A stretch of DNA of 64,000 bases from Nocardioides cavernae (GTDB lineage Bacteria > Actinomycetota > Actinomycetes > Propionibacteriales > Nocardioidaceae): positions 310,001 through 374,000 of the forward strand of contig NZ_JACCBW010000002.1 of NCBI RefSeq assembly GCF_013410035.1. Reading direction: 5' to 3'. The translations under genes and the position numbers were made by a program. The notes beneath the pieces are model-generated. The model was not told the DNA's origin, did not search any database, and was given only the letters and a program-made list of their open reading frames with translations. The number at the start of each line of letters is the position of its first letter. The stretch's first letter is position 1. Of this stretch, positions 7,816 through 15,596 are shown piece by piece.

Positions 7816-9330
7816 CTACCGCTGCAGCTCCACGGCCTCCGGCGTGTGCAACCGCACCATGAAACGTCCCGCGTGCGCCGGCACCGAGGCCCGGGTCAGC
7901 CGCGACACGACGACCATCGTCAGGATCGAGGCCGGCACCGACCAGGCCGCGGGCTGGCCCAGCAGCGCCGACTCCCACCCCTCGTCGGGCGACGCGGCGA
8001 GCGTCCACGCCACGGCGAAGCCCGACCCCAGCCCGCCGACGAGCAGCCCGGCGACCGCTCCGGCCGGCGTCAGGCCGCGCCACCAGATGCCGAGCATCAG
8101 CAGCGGCGCGAACGTCGAGGCGGTGACGGCGAAGGCGAGACCGACCGTCCGCGCCACCGCGACGTCCTGGGCGGGGAGCGACAGGAGCAGGGGCACCACG
8201 ACCGCGATGACGGCTGCCACCCGGAAGGCCGCGACCCCACCGAGGCGCCGGGTCCCGAAGCGCCGCCCGGTCACGTCCTGCGACAGCACGCCCGCGACCG
8301 CGATGGTCAGGCCGGAGCTCGTCGACAGGAACGCGGCGAACGCACCCGCCGTCACGAGGCCGGTCAGGAACGAGCCCGCGACGCCGCCGACCATCAACGA
8401 CGGCAGCTCCAGCACGAGGACGTCGGACCTCCCGGCCGCAAGGTCCGGGGCATAGATCCGGCCCAGCGCGCCGTACACCGGCGGCAGCACGTAGAAGATG
8501 CCCAGCAGCCCGAGCACGGCGAGGGTCGTGCGCCGGGCGGCCCGGCCGTCGGGGTTGGTGTAGAACCGCACCACCACGTGCGGCAGGCCCATCGTGCCGA
8601 GGAACGTCGCGACGATGAGGGAGTACGTCGTGTAGAGCCCGACACCGCCGCCCGGCGACGCCAGCGGGACCGACCACGAGGCGGGCGCTGCGGCGGTCGG
8701 GTCGGCCGAGCCGTCGGCCATCCAGACGGCGAGCAGCACGAAGACCGGGACCAGCAGCGCGGTGAGCTTGAGCCAGTACTGGAAGGCCTGCACGAAGGTG
8801 ATCGACCGCATCCCGCCGGGGCTCACCGACGCGAGCACGACCAGCGCGACGACGAGCGAGCCGGCCCACGGCGGCGCGTCGATGGTGGCCCGCAGCGTCA
8901 CGCCCGCGCCCTGGAACTGTGGCAGCAGGTAGAGCCAGCCGATGCCGACGACCAGCACCGAGCAGAGCTTGCGGACCCCGCGCGAGCCCAGCCGCGCCTC
9001 GGCGAAGTCCGGCAGCGTGTACGCCCCCGATCGGCGCAGCGGCGCGGCGACGAGCACCAGCAGGACGAGGTAGCCCGCGGTCCAGCCGACGGGGTACCAG
9101 AGCATCTCCGCGCCGAAGGTCAGCAGCAGCCCGGCCACGCCGAGGAAGGACGCGGCCGAGAGGTACTCGCCGCCGATCGCGCTGGCGTTGAGGCGCGGCG
9201 CGACGGTGCGCGAGGCGACGAGGAAGTCGCTGGTCGTGCGGGAGATGCGCAGGCCCCACGTGCCGATCGCCAGCGTCGCGAGGGAGACCAGGACGACGGC
9301 GACGACGCCCGGCACGACAGAGGTGCTCAC
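7816..9330 (-). CDS. sodium/solute symporter, ActP (cation:acetate)-like
   Basis: A 504-residue polytopic membrane protein with about 13 hydrophobic segments and the SSS-family signature near the N terminus: VASRTV followed by NASAIGGEYLSAASFLG. This is the form found in ActP/MctC/DhlC-type short-chain carboxylate transporters. It should import acetate, pyruvate or a similar monocarboxylate with a cation. The GTG start at 9330 overlaps the stop of the DUF485-like gene (GTGA). It is the last gene of a regulator-plus-transporter operon, so its expression is probably set by the LytS/LytTR pair encoded upstream. Confidence 0.88.
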   Translation of the reverse strand: MSTSVVPGVVAVVLVSLATLAIGTWGLRISRTTSDFLVASRTVAPRLNASAIGGEYLSAASFLGVAGLLLTFGAEMLWYPVGWTAGYLVLLVLVAAPLRRSGAYTLPDFAEARLGSRGVRKLCSVLVVGIGWLYLLPQFQGAGVTLRATIDAPPWAGSLVVALVVLASVSPGGMRSITFVQAFQYWLKLTALLVPVFVLLAVWMADGSADPTAAAPASWSVPLASPGGGVGLYTTYSLIVATFLGTMGLPHVVVRFYTNPDGRAARRTTLAVLGLLGIFYVLPPVYGALGRIYAPDLAAGRSDVLVLELPSLMVGGVAGSFLTGLVTAGAFAAFLSTSSGLTIAVAGVLSQDVTGRRFGTRRLGGVAAFRVAAVIAVVVPLLLSLPAQDVAVARTVGLAFAVTASTFAPLLMLGIWWRGLTPAGAVAGLLVGGLGSGFAVAWTLAASPDEGWESALLGQPAAWSVPASILTMVVVSRLTRASVPAHAGRFMVRLHTPEAVELQR

Positions 9331-9704
9331 TCGTCCACCGATCCCACGAGATCGGCGAAGTCGCGCTCGTTGTGCTCGGCCCGCCGCACGTAGATCCAGC
9401 CGAGGAGCACCAGCCAGGGATAGGTCAGGACGCCGAGCAGCAGCCACGCCACCGGCACCGGGCCGACCCGGACGTCCCCGAGGCCGGGAAAGACGTGGAA
9501 CAGCAGCGGGAGCAGGCCGACGGTGAGCGCCAGCGCGGCCAGCACCCGCAGCGCGAGGGACAGCTGCTCGCGCAGCAGGGACCGCATGAACACCTCGCCC
9601 AGCGCGGTCTCCGCGTCGATCTCGCGCGTGCCCGCGGCGCGTACGTCCTGGGCGCGCCGCCGCGGCGGGCCGGTCACCCGGACCCGGGCGCTCGGCTCGC
9701 TCAC
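9327..9704 (-). CDS. DUF485-like small membrane protein, symporter partner
   Basis: A 125-residue protein. The N-terminal ~45 residues are polar and Arg-rich. Two transmembrane segments follow (about residues 47-67 and 78-100), then IYVRRAEHNERDFADLV, whose YVRRA-x-x-(F/Y)D-like segment is typical of the small DUF485 protein encoded next to ActP-type symporters. Its role is unproven in the family; it is thought to assist the transporter. Start and stop both overlap the neighbouring genes by four bases, so it is tightly coupled between the response regulator and the symporter. Confidence 0.72.
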   Translation of the reverse strand: MSEPSARVRVTGPPRRRAQDVRAAGTREIDAETALGEVFMRSLLREQLSLALRVLAALALTVGLLPLLFHVFPGLGDVRVGPVPVAWLLLGVLTYPWLVLLGWIYVRRAEHNERDFADLVGSVDE

Positions 9705-10417
9705 GGCTCGCGCCGGGTGAGGACCGAGCGCAGCTCGCGGGTGTGCCGTCGGCTCACCGGCAGCTCGGTGCCGCCGACCACGACGCTGACCCGGCCGCCC
9801 TCGCTGCGCACCTCGTCGACGTGGGGGAGCGCCACAAGCACCGAGCGGTGGATCCGCACGAAGCCGGCCGGCGCCCACTGCTCGGCGAGGGAGGAGAGCG
9901 GGGTGCGCACCAGGTGGGACCCGTCGGCGGTGTGCAGGCGGGCGTAGTCGCCCTGCGCCTCGACGTGGGTGATCTCCGAGCGGTTGATGAAGCGGGTGAC
10001 GCCGCCACGCTCGACCGGGATCTGCACGTCGCCCGACGGGGCCGGGCCGCCCGCCTCCACCACGCGGCGCACGGCCTCGGCCAGCCGCTCCTCGCGGACC
10101 GGCTTGAGGACGTAGTCGACCGCGCGCAGCTCGAAGGCCGCGACCGCGTGCTCCTCGTGCGCGGTCACGAAGACGATCGGCGGCGGCTGCTTGAAGCGGG
10201 ACAGCACCTGCGCGAGGTCGAGGCCGGTGAGGCCGGGCATCTGGATGTCGAGGAACACCGCGTCGACCTCCTCGGCCTGCAGCACCCGCAGCGCGTCGGT
10301 GGCGGAGTCGGTGCCGACGACCTCGCCGATGCGCGGGTCGCGGCCGAGCAGGAACGTCAGCTCGTCGAGGGCCGGACGCTCGTCGTCGATGACGAGCACC
10401 CTGAGCTGCGTGCTCAT
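9701..10417 (-). CDS. LytTR-family response regulator
   Basis: A 238-residue response regulator. The receiver domain occupies about residues 5-120, with acidic DDE at 11-13, the phospho-acceptor D57 in FLDIQMPG, and LKPV near residue 107. The C-terminal LytTR DNA-binding domain (about 132-235) shows VEAQGDYARLHT and FVRIHRSVLVAL. It would be phosphorylated by the adjacent LytS-type kinase 52 bp upstream and activate the symporter operon of which it is part. Targets of LytTR domains are usually direct repeats upstream of transport genes; none was identified with confidence here. Confidence 0.92.
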   Translation of the reverse strand: MSTQLRVLVIDDERPALDELTFLLGRDPRIGEVVGTDSATDALRVLQAEEVDAVFLDIQMPGLTGLDLAQVLSRFKQPPPIVFVTAHEEHAVAAFELRAVDYVLKPVREERLAEAVRRVVEAGGPAPSGDVQIPVERGGVTRFINRSEITHVEAQGDYARLHTADGSHLVRTPLSSLAEQWAPAGFVRIHRSVLVALPHVDEVRSEGGRVSVVVGGTELPVSRRHTRELRSVLTRREP

Positions 10418-10469
10418 CTCGGGGTCCCCGTTCGGACCGCAGCGGAGCGAGGATTCGAGCGGGGTGATC

Positions 10470-11597
10470 TCATACCTGGACCCCCGGGGCGAACTTCGGC
10501 ACCCGGACGATCACCTTCGTGCCGGCCCCGGGTGCGGTCTCGACGACCAGACCGTAGTCGTCGCCGTAGGCGTTGCGCAGCCGCGCGTCCACGTTGCCCA
10601 GGCCGACGGAGTCCATCGACGCGTCACCCGCCAGTGCCCGGCGTACGCGCTCGGGGTCCTCGCCGGTCCCGTCGTCCTCGACTTCCAGCACGCACTCCTG
10701 GTCGAGGTCACGGGCGGTGATCGAGAGCCGTCCGACGCCGTCGGGCTTGTCGGCGCTGGCCTCGAGCCCGTGGCGCACGGCGTTCTCGACGAGGGGCTGG
10801 ATGCACAGGAACGGCACCGCGACGGGCAGCACCTCCGGCGCCACCTGCAGCGTCACCTGCAACCGGTCGCCGAAGCGGGCCTGCTCCAGCAGCAGGTAGC
10901 GCTCGACGGAGCGCAGCTCCTCGGCGAGGGTCGTGTACTCCCCGTGGCGGCGGAAGGAGTAGCGGGTGAAGTCGGCGAACTCGAGCAGCAGCTCGCGGGC
11001 GCGGTCGGGGTCGGTACGCACGAAGCTGGCGATGGCGCCGAGCGAGTTGTAGATGAAGTGCGGGCTGATCTGCGCCCGCAGCGCGCGCACCTCCGCCTCC
11101 ATCAGCCGGGTCCGCGACAGGTCGAGCTCGGCGAGCTCGAGCTGCCCGCTGACCCACGACGCCACCTCGTCGGCGGCGCGGACCAGCCCGCCGGTGGTGT
11201 GGGGCGCGCCGACGACGAGCGCGCCCACGAGGGTGTCCTCGACCACGAGCGGGCTGACGATCGCCTGCCGCACCTGGCACCCGCCGTCGTCGCACAGCAG
11301 GGTCCGCTCGTCGACGATCATCGTGCGTCCGGTCTCCGCGACCTGGCCGATCGTGGCGGCGAGCTGGCTGCGGTGGTGCCCGCCGAGGCCGTCCCAGGCC
11401 AGCAGCCCGCTGGCGTCGCCGAGGCCGGCGGCGGGCGTGCCGAGCAGGGCACGCAGGTGGCCGACCGACTTCTCGGCGCTCGTCGTGGTCAGGCCCTCGC
11501 GCAGCGCCGGGCTCGCCAGCGAGGCGTTGTGCAGCGCGCGGAACGCGGCGCGGTCGGCCTCACCGCCGAGGGACGTACGCCGCCACCGCCATGCCAT
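10470..11597 (-). CDS. LytS-type sensor histidine kinase with GAF domain
   Basis: A 375-residue kinase with no predicted membrane segment. A GAF-like sensor covers about residues 35-155 and contains a CDDGGC pair of cysteines at 102 and 107. The His_kinase block carries the phospho-acceptor H180 in QISPHFIYNSL, and the ATPase domain has LVENAVRHGLE and GLGN. This is the LytS/YehU architecture but cytoplasmic. It sits upstream of the LytTR regulator, DUF485-like protein and symporter. The ATG at 11597 lies six bases after TACCCT (11609-11604 on this strand), suggesting a leaderless message. A cytoplasmic metabolite or redox signal through the GAF cysteines is possible but not shown. Confidence 0.9.
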   Translation of the reverse strand: MAWRWRRTSLGGEADRAAFRALHNASLASPALREGLTTTSAEKSVGHLRALLGTPAAGLGDASGLLAWDGLGGHHRSQLAATIGQVAETGRTMIVDERTLLCDDGGCQVRQAIVSPLVVEDTLVGALVVGAPHTTGGLVRAADEVASWVSGQLELAELDLSRTRLMEAEVRALRAQISPHFIYNSLGAIASFVRTDPDRARELLLEFADFTRYSFRRHGEYTTLAEELRSVERYLLLEQARFGDRLQVTLQVAPEVLPVAVPFLCIQPLVENAVRHGLEASADKPDGVGRLSITARDLDQECVLEVEDDGTGEDPERVRRALAGDASMDSVGLGNVDARLRNAYGDDYGLVVETAPGAGTKVIVRVPKFAPGVQV

Positions 11598-11616
11598 GCG
11601 GGGAGGGTAGCCGCGA

Positions 11617-12840
11617 TCAGCGCTCGCAGCGGCGCTCGACCTCCGCGCCGCACCGATCGCGGCCCTTGCCCCCGTCGGCCCTGTCGCGACCGCGGCCGCC
11701 GTAGACCCGGTCGTTGCCGTTGCCGCCGCGGAGGGTGTCGTGGCCGTCGTTGCCCAGGACGACGTCGGCTCCGCGGGTGCCGGTCACCACGTCCTTGCCG
11801 GGGCCGCCGGCGATCCGGGCCGACTCCGTGCAGTCGAGGTCGGGCTCGAAGACCGAGTCGTAGGTGCGTCGGATCGTGTCGGCCCCGCCGCGGCCCTTGA
11901 CCACGGCGCGGCACGCGGTGAACCCCAGGCGGTTGCTTCCCTCGCCGCCGCGCAGGAGCAGCCGTCGCGCGACCAGCTCGGCGTCCTCGAACTCGGGGGT
12001 CGAGACGTAGAAGGGGGTGGTCTCGACGATCATCCGGCGGCGCTTGAGGTCGAGCTCGAGCTCGTCGCCCGGAGCGGTGACGGCCAGCAGGTCGCGACCG
12101 TCGCCACCGCGGATCCGGCTGCCCGGCACCGGCGAGACCCCCGTCCGGTAGGTGTCGTCGCCCTTCCCCAGGTGGATGTCGGCGAAGGCGGGCGCGTCGG
12201 TGCGGTCCACCACGAGCTCGTCGGCGTCGGAGCCGACGAAGGTCAGCGGTCGCTGCTCGCGGGAGTACTCCAACCAGAACTCCTCCAGCCCGCTCCACGT
12301 CGCCCGCGGCTGGCCGTCGGAGGTCAGCCGGCCCGCGACGTTGTCGATGACGGCGGCACCGGGACCGGTGAGGATGGACAGGCCGTCCGAGCCCCCGCCG
12401 CCGGAGAAGACGTCCGGCGTGCTCGACGCGGGGTCGGGGTACGCCACGCTCACCCGGTCGTCCTGACTGCTGCCGACGAAGGTGTCGGCGCCGGTGCCGA
12501 GGGTGGCGAGGATCGCGTTGGCGGAGTTGGTGCTGTCGATCGTGTCGTCGCCCGGGCCCGCGTCCACCGGTGCGGGCGTCGTGGGCGGGAAGCCGGTCTC
12601 GCCGTTCAGGCAGATCACGTCGTCGCCGCCGAGGGCGTCCACGGACATGGCCCCGTCGGAGACGATGACGTCCGGGCCCTCGGTGCCCACGATGTGCGTG
12701 CCGGGTGTGCCGATGATGGTGGCGGGCAGGCCCTGGCAGGTCACGGCTGCGGCGGTGGCAGCGACGGTGGAGGTCGTAGTCGGGGCGAGCAGGCCGAGGC
12801 CCAGCGCGGCTGCGGCGGTCAGGGTCGTCGTACGACGCAT
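11617..12840 (-). CDS. secreted RTX-like calcium-binding repeat protein
   Basis: A 407-residue exported protein. The signal peptide has RR at 2-3 and a long Ala/Leu core, with probable cleavage near residue 32. Hemolysin-type repeats of the form GGDGxDxLxGG appear in two places: a first set at about 50-100 (GGDDV, GPGDDT) and a dense C-terminal set at about 340-400 (GGPGKDVV, GNDGHDTLRGG, GGRGRDRADGG). The central part is a divergent all-beta region. Such nonapeptide repeats bind Ca2+ and fold on secretion. Six or more cysteines are present. A GGGGGGA sequence precedes the ATG. Role unknown; surface adhesion is a common guess. Confidence 0.8.
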   Translation of the reverse strand: MRRTTTLTAAAALGLGLLAPTTTSTVAATAAAVTCQGLPATIIGTPGTHIVGTEGPDVIVSDGAMSVDALGGDDVICLNGETGFPPTTPAPVDAGPGDDTIDSTNSANAILATLGTGADTFVGSSQDDRVSVAYPDPASSTPDVFSGGGGSDGLSILTGPGAAVIDNVAGRLTSDGQPRATWSGLEEFWLEYSREQRPLTFVGSDADELVVDRTDAPAFADIHLGKGDDTYRTGVSPVPGSRIRGGDGRDLLAVTAPGDELELDLKRRRMIVETTPFYVSTPEFEDAELVARRLLLRGGEGSNRLGFTACRAVVKGRGGADTIRRTYDSVFEPDLDCTESARIAGGPGKDVVTGTRGADVVLGNDGHDTLRGGNGNDRVYGGRGRDRADGGKGRDRCGAEVERRCER

Positions 12841-12859
12841 GCGTCCCCCCGGAGGATGG

Positions 12860-13711
12860 TCAGCGGAAGTCGATGAGCAGCATGTCGGTGTCGGTGCCGT
12901 CGCTCACGACCGGTCCCTCGTGGGACGGCTCGTCCGGGTCGGACGTTGTGGGCTCGTCGCGATCGGTGACGACGGCGCGGTAGCACCGGGTCACGTAGGG
13001 GACCTGCATGCCGTCCATGCCACGGCCGTACTCGTCGTAGAACGCGAGCACGTCGGCCAGGTGCTGCTCGCGCTCGTCGGCGTCCATCAGGGCGAAGCTC
13101 GACCGCGAGCGCGCCATGTCGAGGATCGACTCCCGGTCGATCTCCTGCCAGTGCTTGAAGCTCGCTTCCTCCATGAAGCCGAAGAGGTCGCTGTGCACCA
13201 GCGCCTCGGCCGAGGAGGTGTCGAGGTCCTGGCGGCCGAGGATCGCGCCCATCCGCCGCACCCACGGGATCCGCTCGTCGCGACTGTTCCAGACCAGCGC
13301 GACGTGGCCGCCGGGCTTGAGCACCCGGGCGATCTCGGGGAGCGCGCGCTCGTGGTCGAACCAGTGGAAGGCCTGCGCCACCACCACGACGTCGACCGAG
13401 CGGTCGTTGGCGGGGATCTCCTCGGCGGTCGCGACCTTCGCGCTGACCTCGGGCACGTGCTCGCGCAGCACCGCCAGCATCGCCTCGTCGGGCTCGGTGG
13501 CGAAGACGGCGTGGCCCTGGTCGACCAGCTCGCGGGTGAGCTTCCCGGTCCCGGCGGCGAGCTCGAGGACCACCTTCGCCTCGCCCCCGGCCAGCCACGC
13601 CGCGGCGTCGGCGGGATAGCCCGGCCGGCCACGGTCGTACGCCTCCGCGACGGCGCCGAAGGACCGCGCCCGGTCGACGGTGGCGGGGGTCTCGGGGAGT
13701 TCGTCGCTCAT
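12860..13711 (-). CDS. class I SAM-dependent methyltransferase
   Basis: A ~283-residue methyltransferase of the Methyltransf_11 type. An N-terminal FGAVAEAYDRGRPGYP lead-in is followed by motif I VLELAAGTGKLT, an acidic E at the end of strand 2 (ATEPDEAML), and motif post-II VVVAQAFHWFD. A C-terminal helical part lies before a Pro/Asp/Ser-rich tail. Relatives methylate small molecules such as ubiquinone-like or secondary-metabolite substrates; the acceptor is unknown. ATG 13711 is preferred: TACGGT lies seven bases before it. An in-frame GTG at 13720 is possible. It is divergent from the membrane protein at 13758. Confidence 0.85.
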   Translation of the reverse strand: MSDELPETPATVDRARSFGAVAEAYDRGRPGYPADAAAWLAGGEAKVVLELAAGTGKLTRELVDQGHAVFATEPDEAMLAVLREHVPEVSAKVATAEEIPANDRSVDVVVVAQAFHWFDHERALPEIARVLKPGGHVALVWNSRDERIPWVRRMGAILGRQDLDTSSAEALVHSDLFGFMEEASFKHWQEIDRESILDMARSRSSFALMDADEREQHLADVLAFYDEYGRGMDGMQVPYVTRCYRAVVTDRDEPTTSDPDEPSHEGPVVSDGTDTDMLLIDFR

Positions 13712-13757
13712 CGCGCTCACCGTATCCCGCCGCCGTGCGCGGCCCTAGGCTGCACGC

Positions 13758-14465
13758 GTGAGCTCGTTCGCACGCCTCGACGCGACGCCCGTGCAGCGGA
13801 CCGTCGCGCGTCTGGAGGAGCGGATCGCGGCTCGCTTCCCCGAGCGCGGGCTGCGTCGCGTCGCGGGCGAGCTGGGTGTGCTGACCGCCGACGTCGCCGA
13901 GGGTGCGAGCGCGATCCGGGACCGGGTGCGGTGGGTACGCCTGGCGTCCCGGGCCGCCGCGGCGCTGGTGCTCGCCGCCACGGTCGTGGTCTTCGTGCTG
14001 GCCTCCCGCGACGCCGTCCACGCCGGGCCGGACCGGTCCTTCGAGTGGGTGCCGCTCATCGAGTCCGCCATCAACGACCTCGTCTTCGCGGGGCTGGCGC
14101 TGTGGTTCCTGTACGCCCTCCCGCAGCGCGTCGAGCGCGGGCGGCTGCTCGACCTGCTGCACCGGCTCCGGTCCCTCGCCCACATCGTCGACATGCACCA
14201 GCTCACCAAGGATCCCGAGCGGCTGCGGCCGGACTTCGTCGAGACGTCGGCGTCGGTCGAGCTCGACCTCGGTCGCGCCGAGATGGAGCACTACCTCGAC
14301 TACTGCTCCGAGCTGCTGTCGCTCATCGGCAAGGTCGCCGCGCTGTGCGCCGAGGAGTCGCGTGACGCGCTCGTGCTGACGACCGTCAGCGACCTCGAGA
14401 CCCTGACGACCGGGATGTCGCGCAAGATCTGGCAGAAGATCTCGCTGCTGCCCCTCGCCGACTGA
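13758..14465 (+). CDS. conserved membrane protein of unknown function
   Basis: A 235-residue protein. The N-terminal ~60 residues are helical and charged. Two transmembrane segments follow (about residues 62-83 and 107-127) around a short extracytoplasmic loop, and then ~105 residues that are mostly helical and include RSLAHIVDMHQLTKDP and a C-terminal SRKIWQKI. No catalytic motif was recognised. The topology (N and C termini inside) would present the helical domain to the cytoplasm. GTG 13758 follows TAGGCT by six bases, indicating leaderless transcription. The gene after it begins 31 bp downstream. Confidence 0.72.
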   Translation: MSSFARLDATPVQRTVARLEERIAARFPERGLRRVAGELGVLTADVAEGASAIRDRVRWVRLASRAAAALVLAATVVVFVLASRDAVHAGPDRSFEWVPLIESAINDLVFAGLALWFLYALPQRVERGRLLDLLHRLRSLAHIVDMHQLTKDPERLRPDFVETSASVELDLGRAEMEHYLDYCSELLSLIGKVAALCAEESRDALVLTTVSDLETLTTGMSRKIWQKISLLPLAD

Positions 14466-14496
14466 CGCACGCTCCGGCGCGGCTACCGTCCTCCCC

Positions 14497-15213
14497 ATGA
14501 CCGACCCGCTCGCCTGGCTCACCGACCTCGAGGGGGTCCGCTCGGCCTACGCCGGCACCCGCGACGGGATCGACGTGATGCTGCGCGACCGCGGCCTGCG
14601 GCGCACCACCCCCGAGCTGACCGCCGAGTCGCTGCTGCGCGGTGCCCACGCGAGCGCGGTGCTCGAGGGGTCGGCGTCCACGCTCGAGGACGTCCGCGAC
14701 GGGCGGGGAGACGAGATCGCCGCCGACGCCGTACGCCTGTCGGCCTCGATGCTCGCCCTCGCGCCCCTGCTGAAGACCGCGCCGCTCCAGGCGGTCGCGC
14801 GGCTGCACACGGTCGTCGCCTCCTCCGCGCTGCCCGCCGACCAGCTCGGCCGCCCGCGCGACGCGGCGTCCGCCGACCGGCTCCGGGGGGTCGCCGAGCT
14901 GCTGCTGTCCGGCACGGAGGCTCCCGCGCTGCTGGTCGCCGCGGTCGCCCACGCCGACGTCGCGACCGCGGCGCCCTTCGCCTCGCACAACGGCATCGTC
15001 GCCCGCGCGCTCGAGCGGCTGGTGCTGGTCTCGCGCGGCGTCGACGCCAAGTCGCTCGTCGTGCCCGAGGCCGGGCACCTCGCCCAGCGCGCGGCGTACG
15101 AGTCCAACCTCCGCGCCTACAGCGACGGCGGGCCGCGCGGCGTGCAGGCGTGGGCGCTCTACGGCGCCGAGGCGTTCGCGGCGGGGGCCGAGGCGTCGCC
15201 GCTGCGGGGGTAG
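14497..15213 (+). CDS. degenerate Fic-fold protein (Rv3662c-like), probably inactive as AMP transferase
   Basis: A 238-residue protein with the order of landmarks of Fic proteins: SAVLEGS at 53-59 matches the inhibitory (S/T)-x3-E-(G/N) helix, LHTVV at 103-107 with a GRPRD loop at 118-122 matches the Fic entry helix, and APFASHNGIVAR at 159-170 aligns base for base with the active-site HPFx2GNGRx2R. The catalytic His is Ala159, the first Gly is His164 and the first Arg is Ile167, while P, F, N, G and the last Arg remain. It should fold like Fic but lack adenylylation. In mycobacteria a similar gene lies next to the Ssd/Tad locus, as here. TACCGT lies seven bases before the ATG. Confidence 0.72.
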   Translation: MTDPLAWLTDLEGVRSAYAGTRDGIDVMLRDRGLRRTTPELTAESLLRGAHASAVLEGSASTLEDVRDGRGDEIAADAVRLSASMLALAPLLKTAPLQAVARLHTVVASSALPADQLGRPRDAASADRLRGVAELLLSGTEAPALLVAAVAHADVATAAPFASHNGIVARALERLVLVSRGVDAKSLVVPEAGHLAQRAAYESNLRAYSDGGPRGVQAWALYGAEAFAAGAEASPLRG

Positions 15214-15304
15214 TCCAGTGAGCAGTGGCTGCCCGCCCGGGTAGTCCAGTGAGCAATGGTCGCCTTCGCGGCCGAACGGCAGCCAGTTCCCACTGGACTA
15301 CCCC
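15207..15304. repeat. three-copy GTAGTCCAGTG repeat (two direct, one inverted) at a gene end
   Basis: GTAGTCCAGTGAGCAGTGG at 15210-15228 and a near copy (one base different) at 15241-15259 lie 31 bp apart. CACTGGACTACCCC at 15291-15304 is a perfect inverted copy of 15207-15220. The first copy supplies the TAG stop (15211-15213) of the Fic-like gene. The arms can form two alternative stem-loops, with loops of 70 bp or about 40 bp. It looks like a small dispersed palindromic element that landed at the gene end, or a complex terminator without a T-tract. No further copy was seen in the window. Confidence 0.75.
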
Positions 15305-15596
15305 GACGCCGCCACGGACGGCGACCGCCCGGGCCCCGCGGTCGCCCTCGGACGTGCGAGCGGCACCCGTTCACGTGGACCGGGTGCCGCCGCTGACACG
15401 TGATGCCTGGGCTACCAAGCGTGCTCTTCTCAATCGCTGCCTCGGGCAGATCCCGATCGGCCAGCACCCCATCGGATGGGTGGATCGCCGCGTGGGTACC
15501 CGGATCACGTGCTGTCTCTTGAGTTGCTGATTCAGTCCTACCCCTGCTGGGCGGCACCTTCAAGGCTTGACTTTGCCCGGCGTCGGTGGGCCTCGC
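15305..15596. other. intergenic region with a strong hairpin, no convincing gene
   Basis: This ~290 bp region between the Fic-like gene and the HAD hydrolase has no reading frame with normal codon bias for the region. It is less GC-rich at its right end. A perfect 10 bp stem (GCGGCACCCG at 15360-15369 with its complement at 15381-15390 and an 11-base loop) could terminate transcription from the left, though no T-run follows. No promoter is assigned. Nothing else was recognised. Confidence 0.5.

Noticed and set aside
15360..15390. Hairpin considered as part of a tRNA
   Set aside because: Only one stem; no D, anticodon or T arm around it.
15225..15530. Possible 101-codon gene in the gap after the Fic-like gene
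   Set aside because: Starts inside the repeat, has no ribosome site or -10 box, and codon use does not fit the region.
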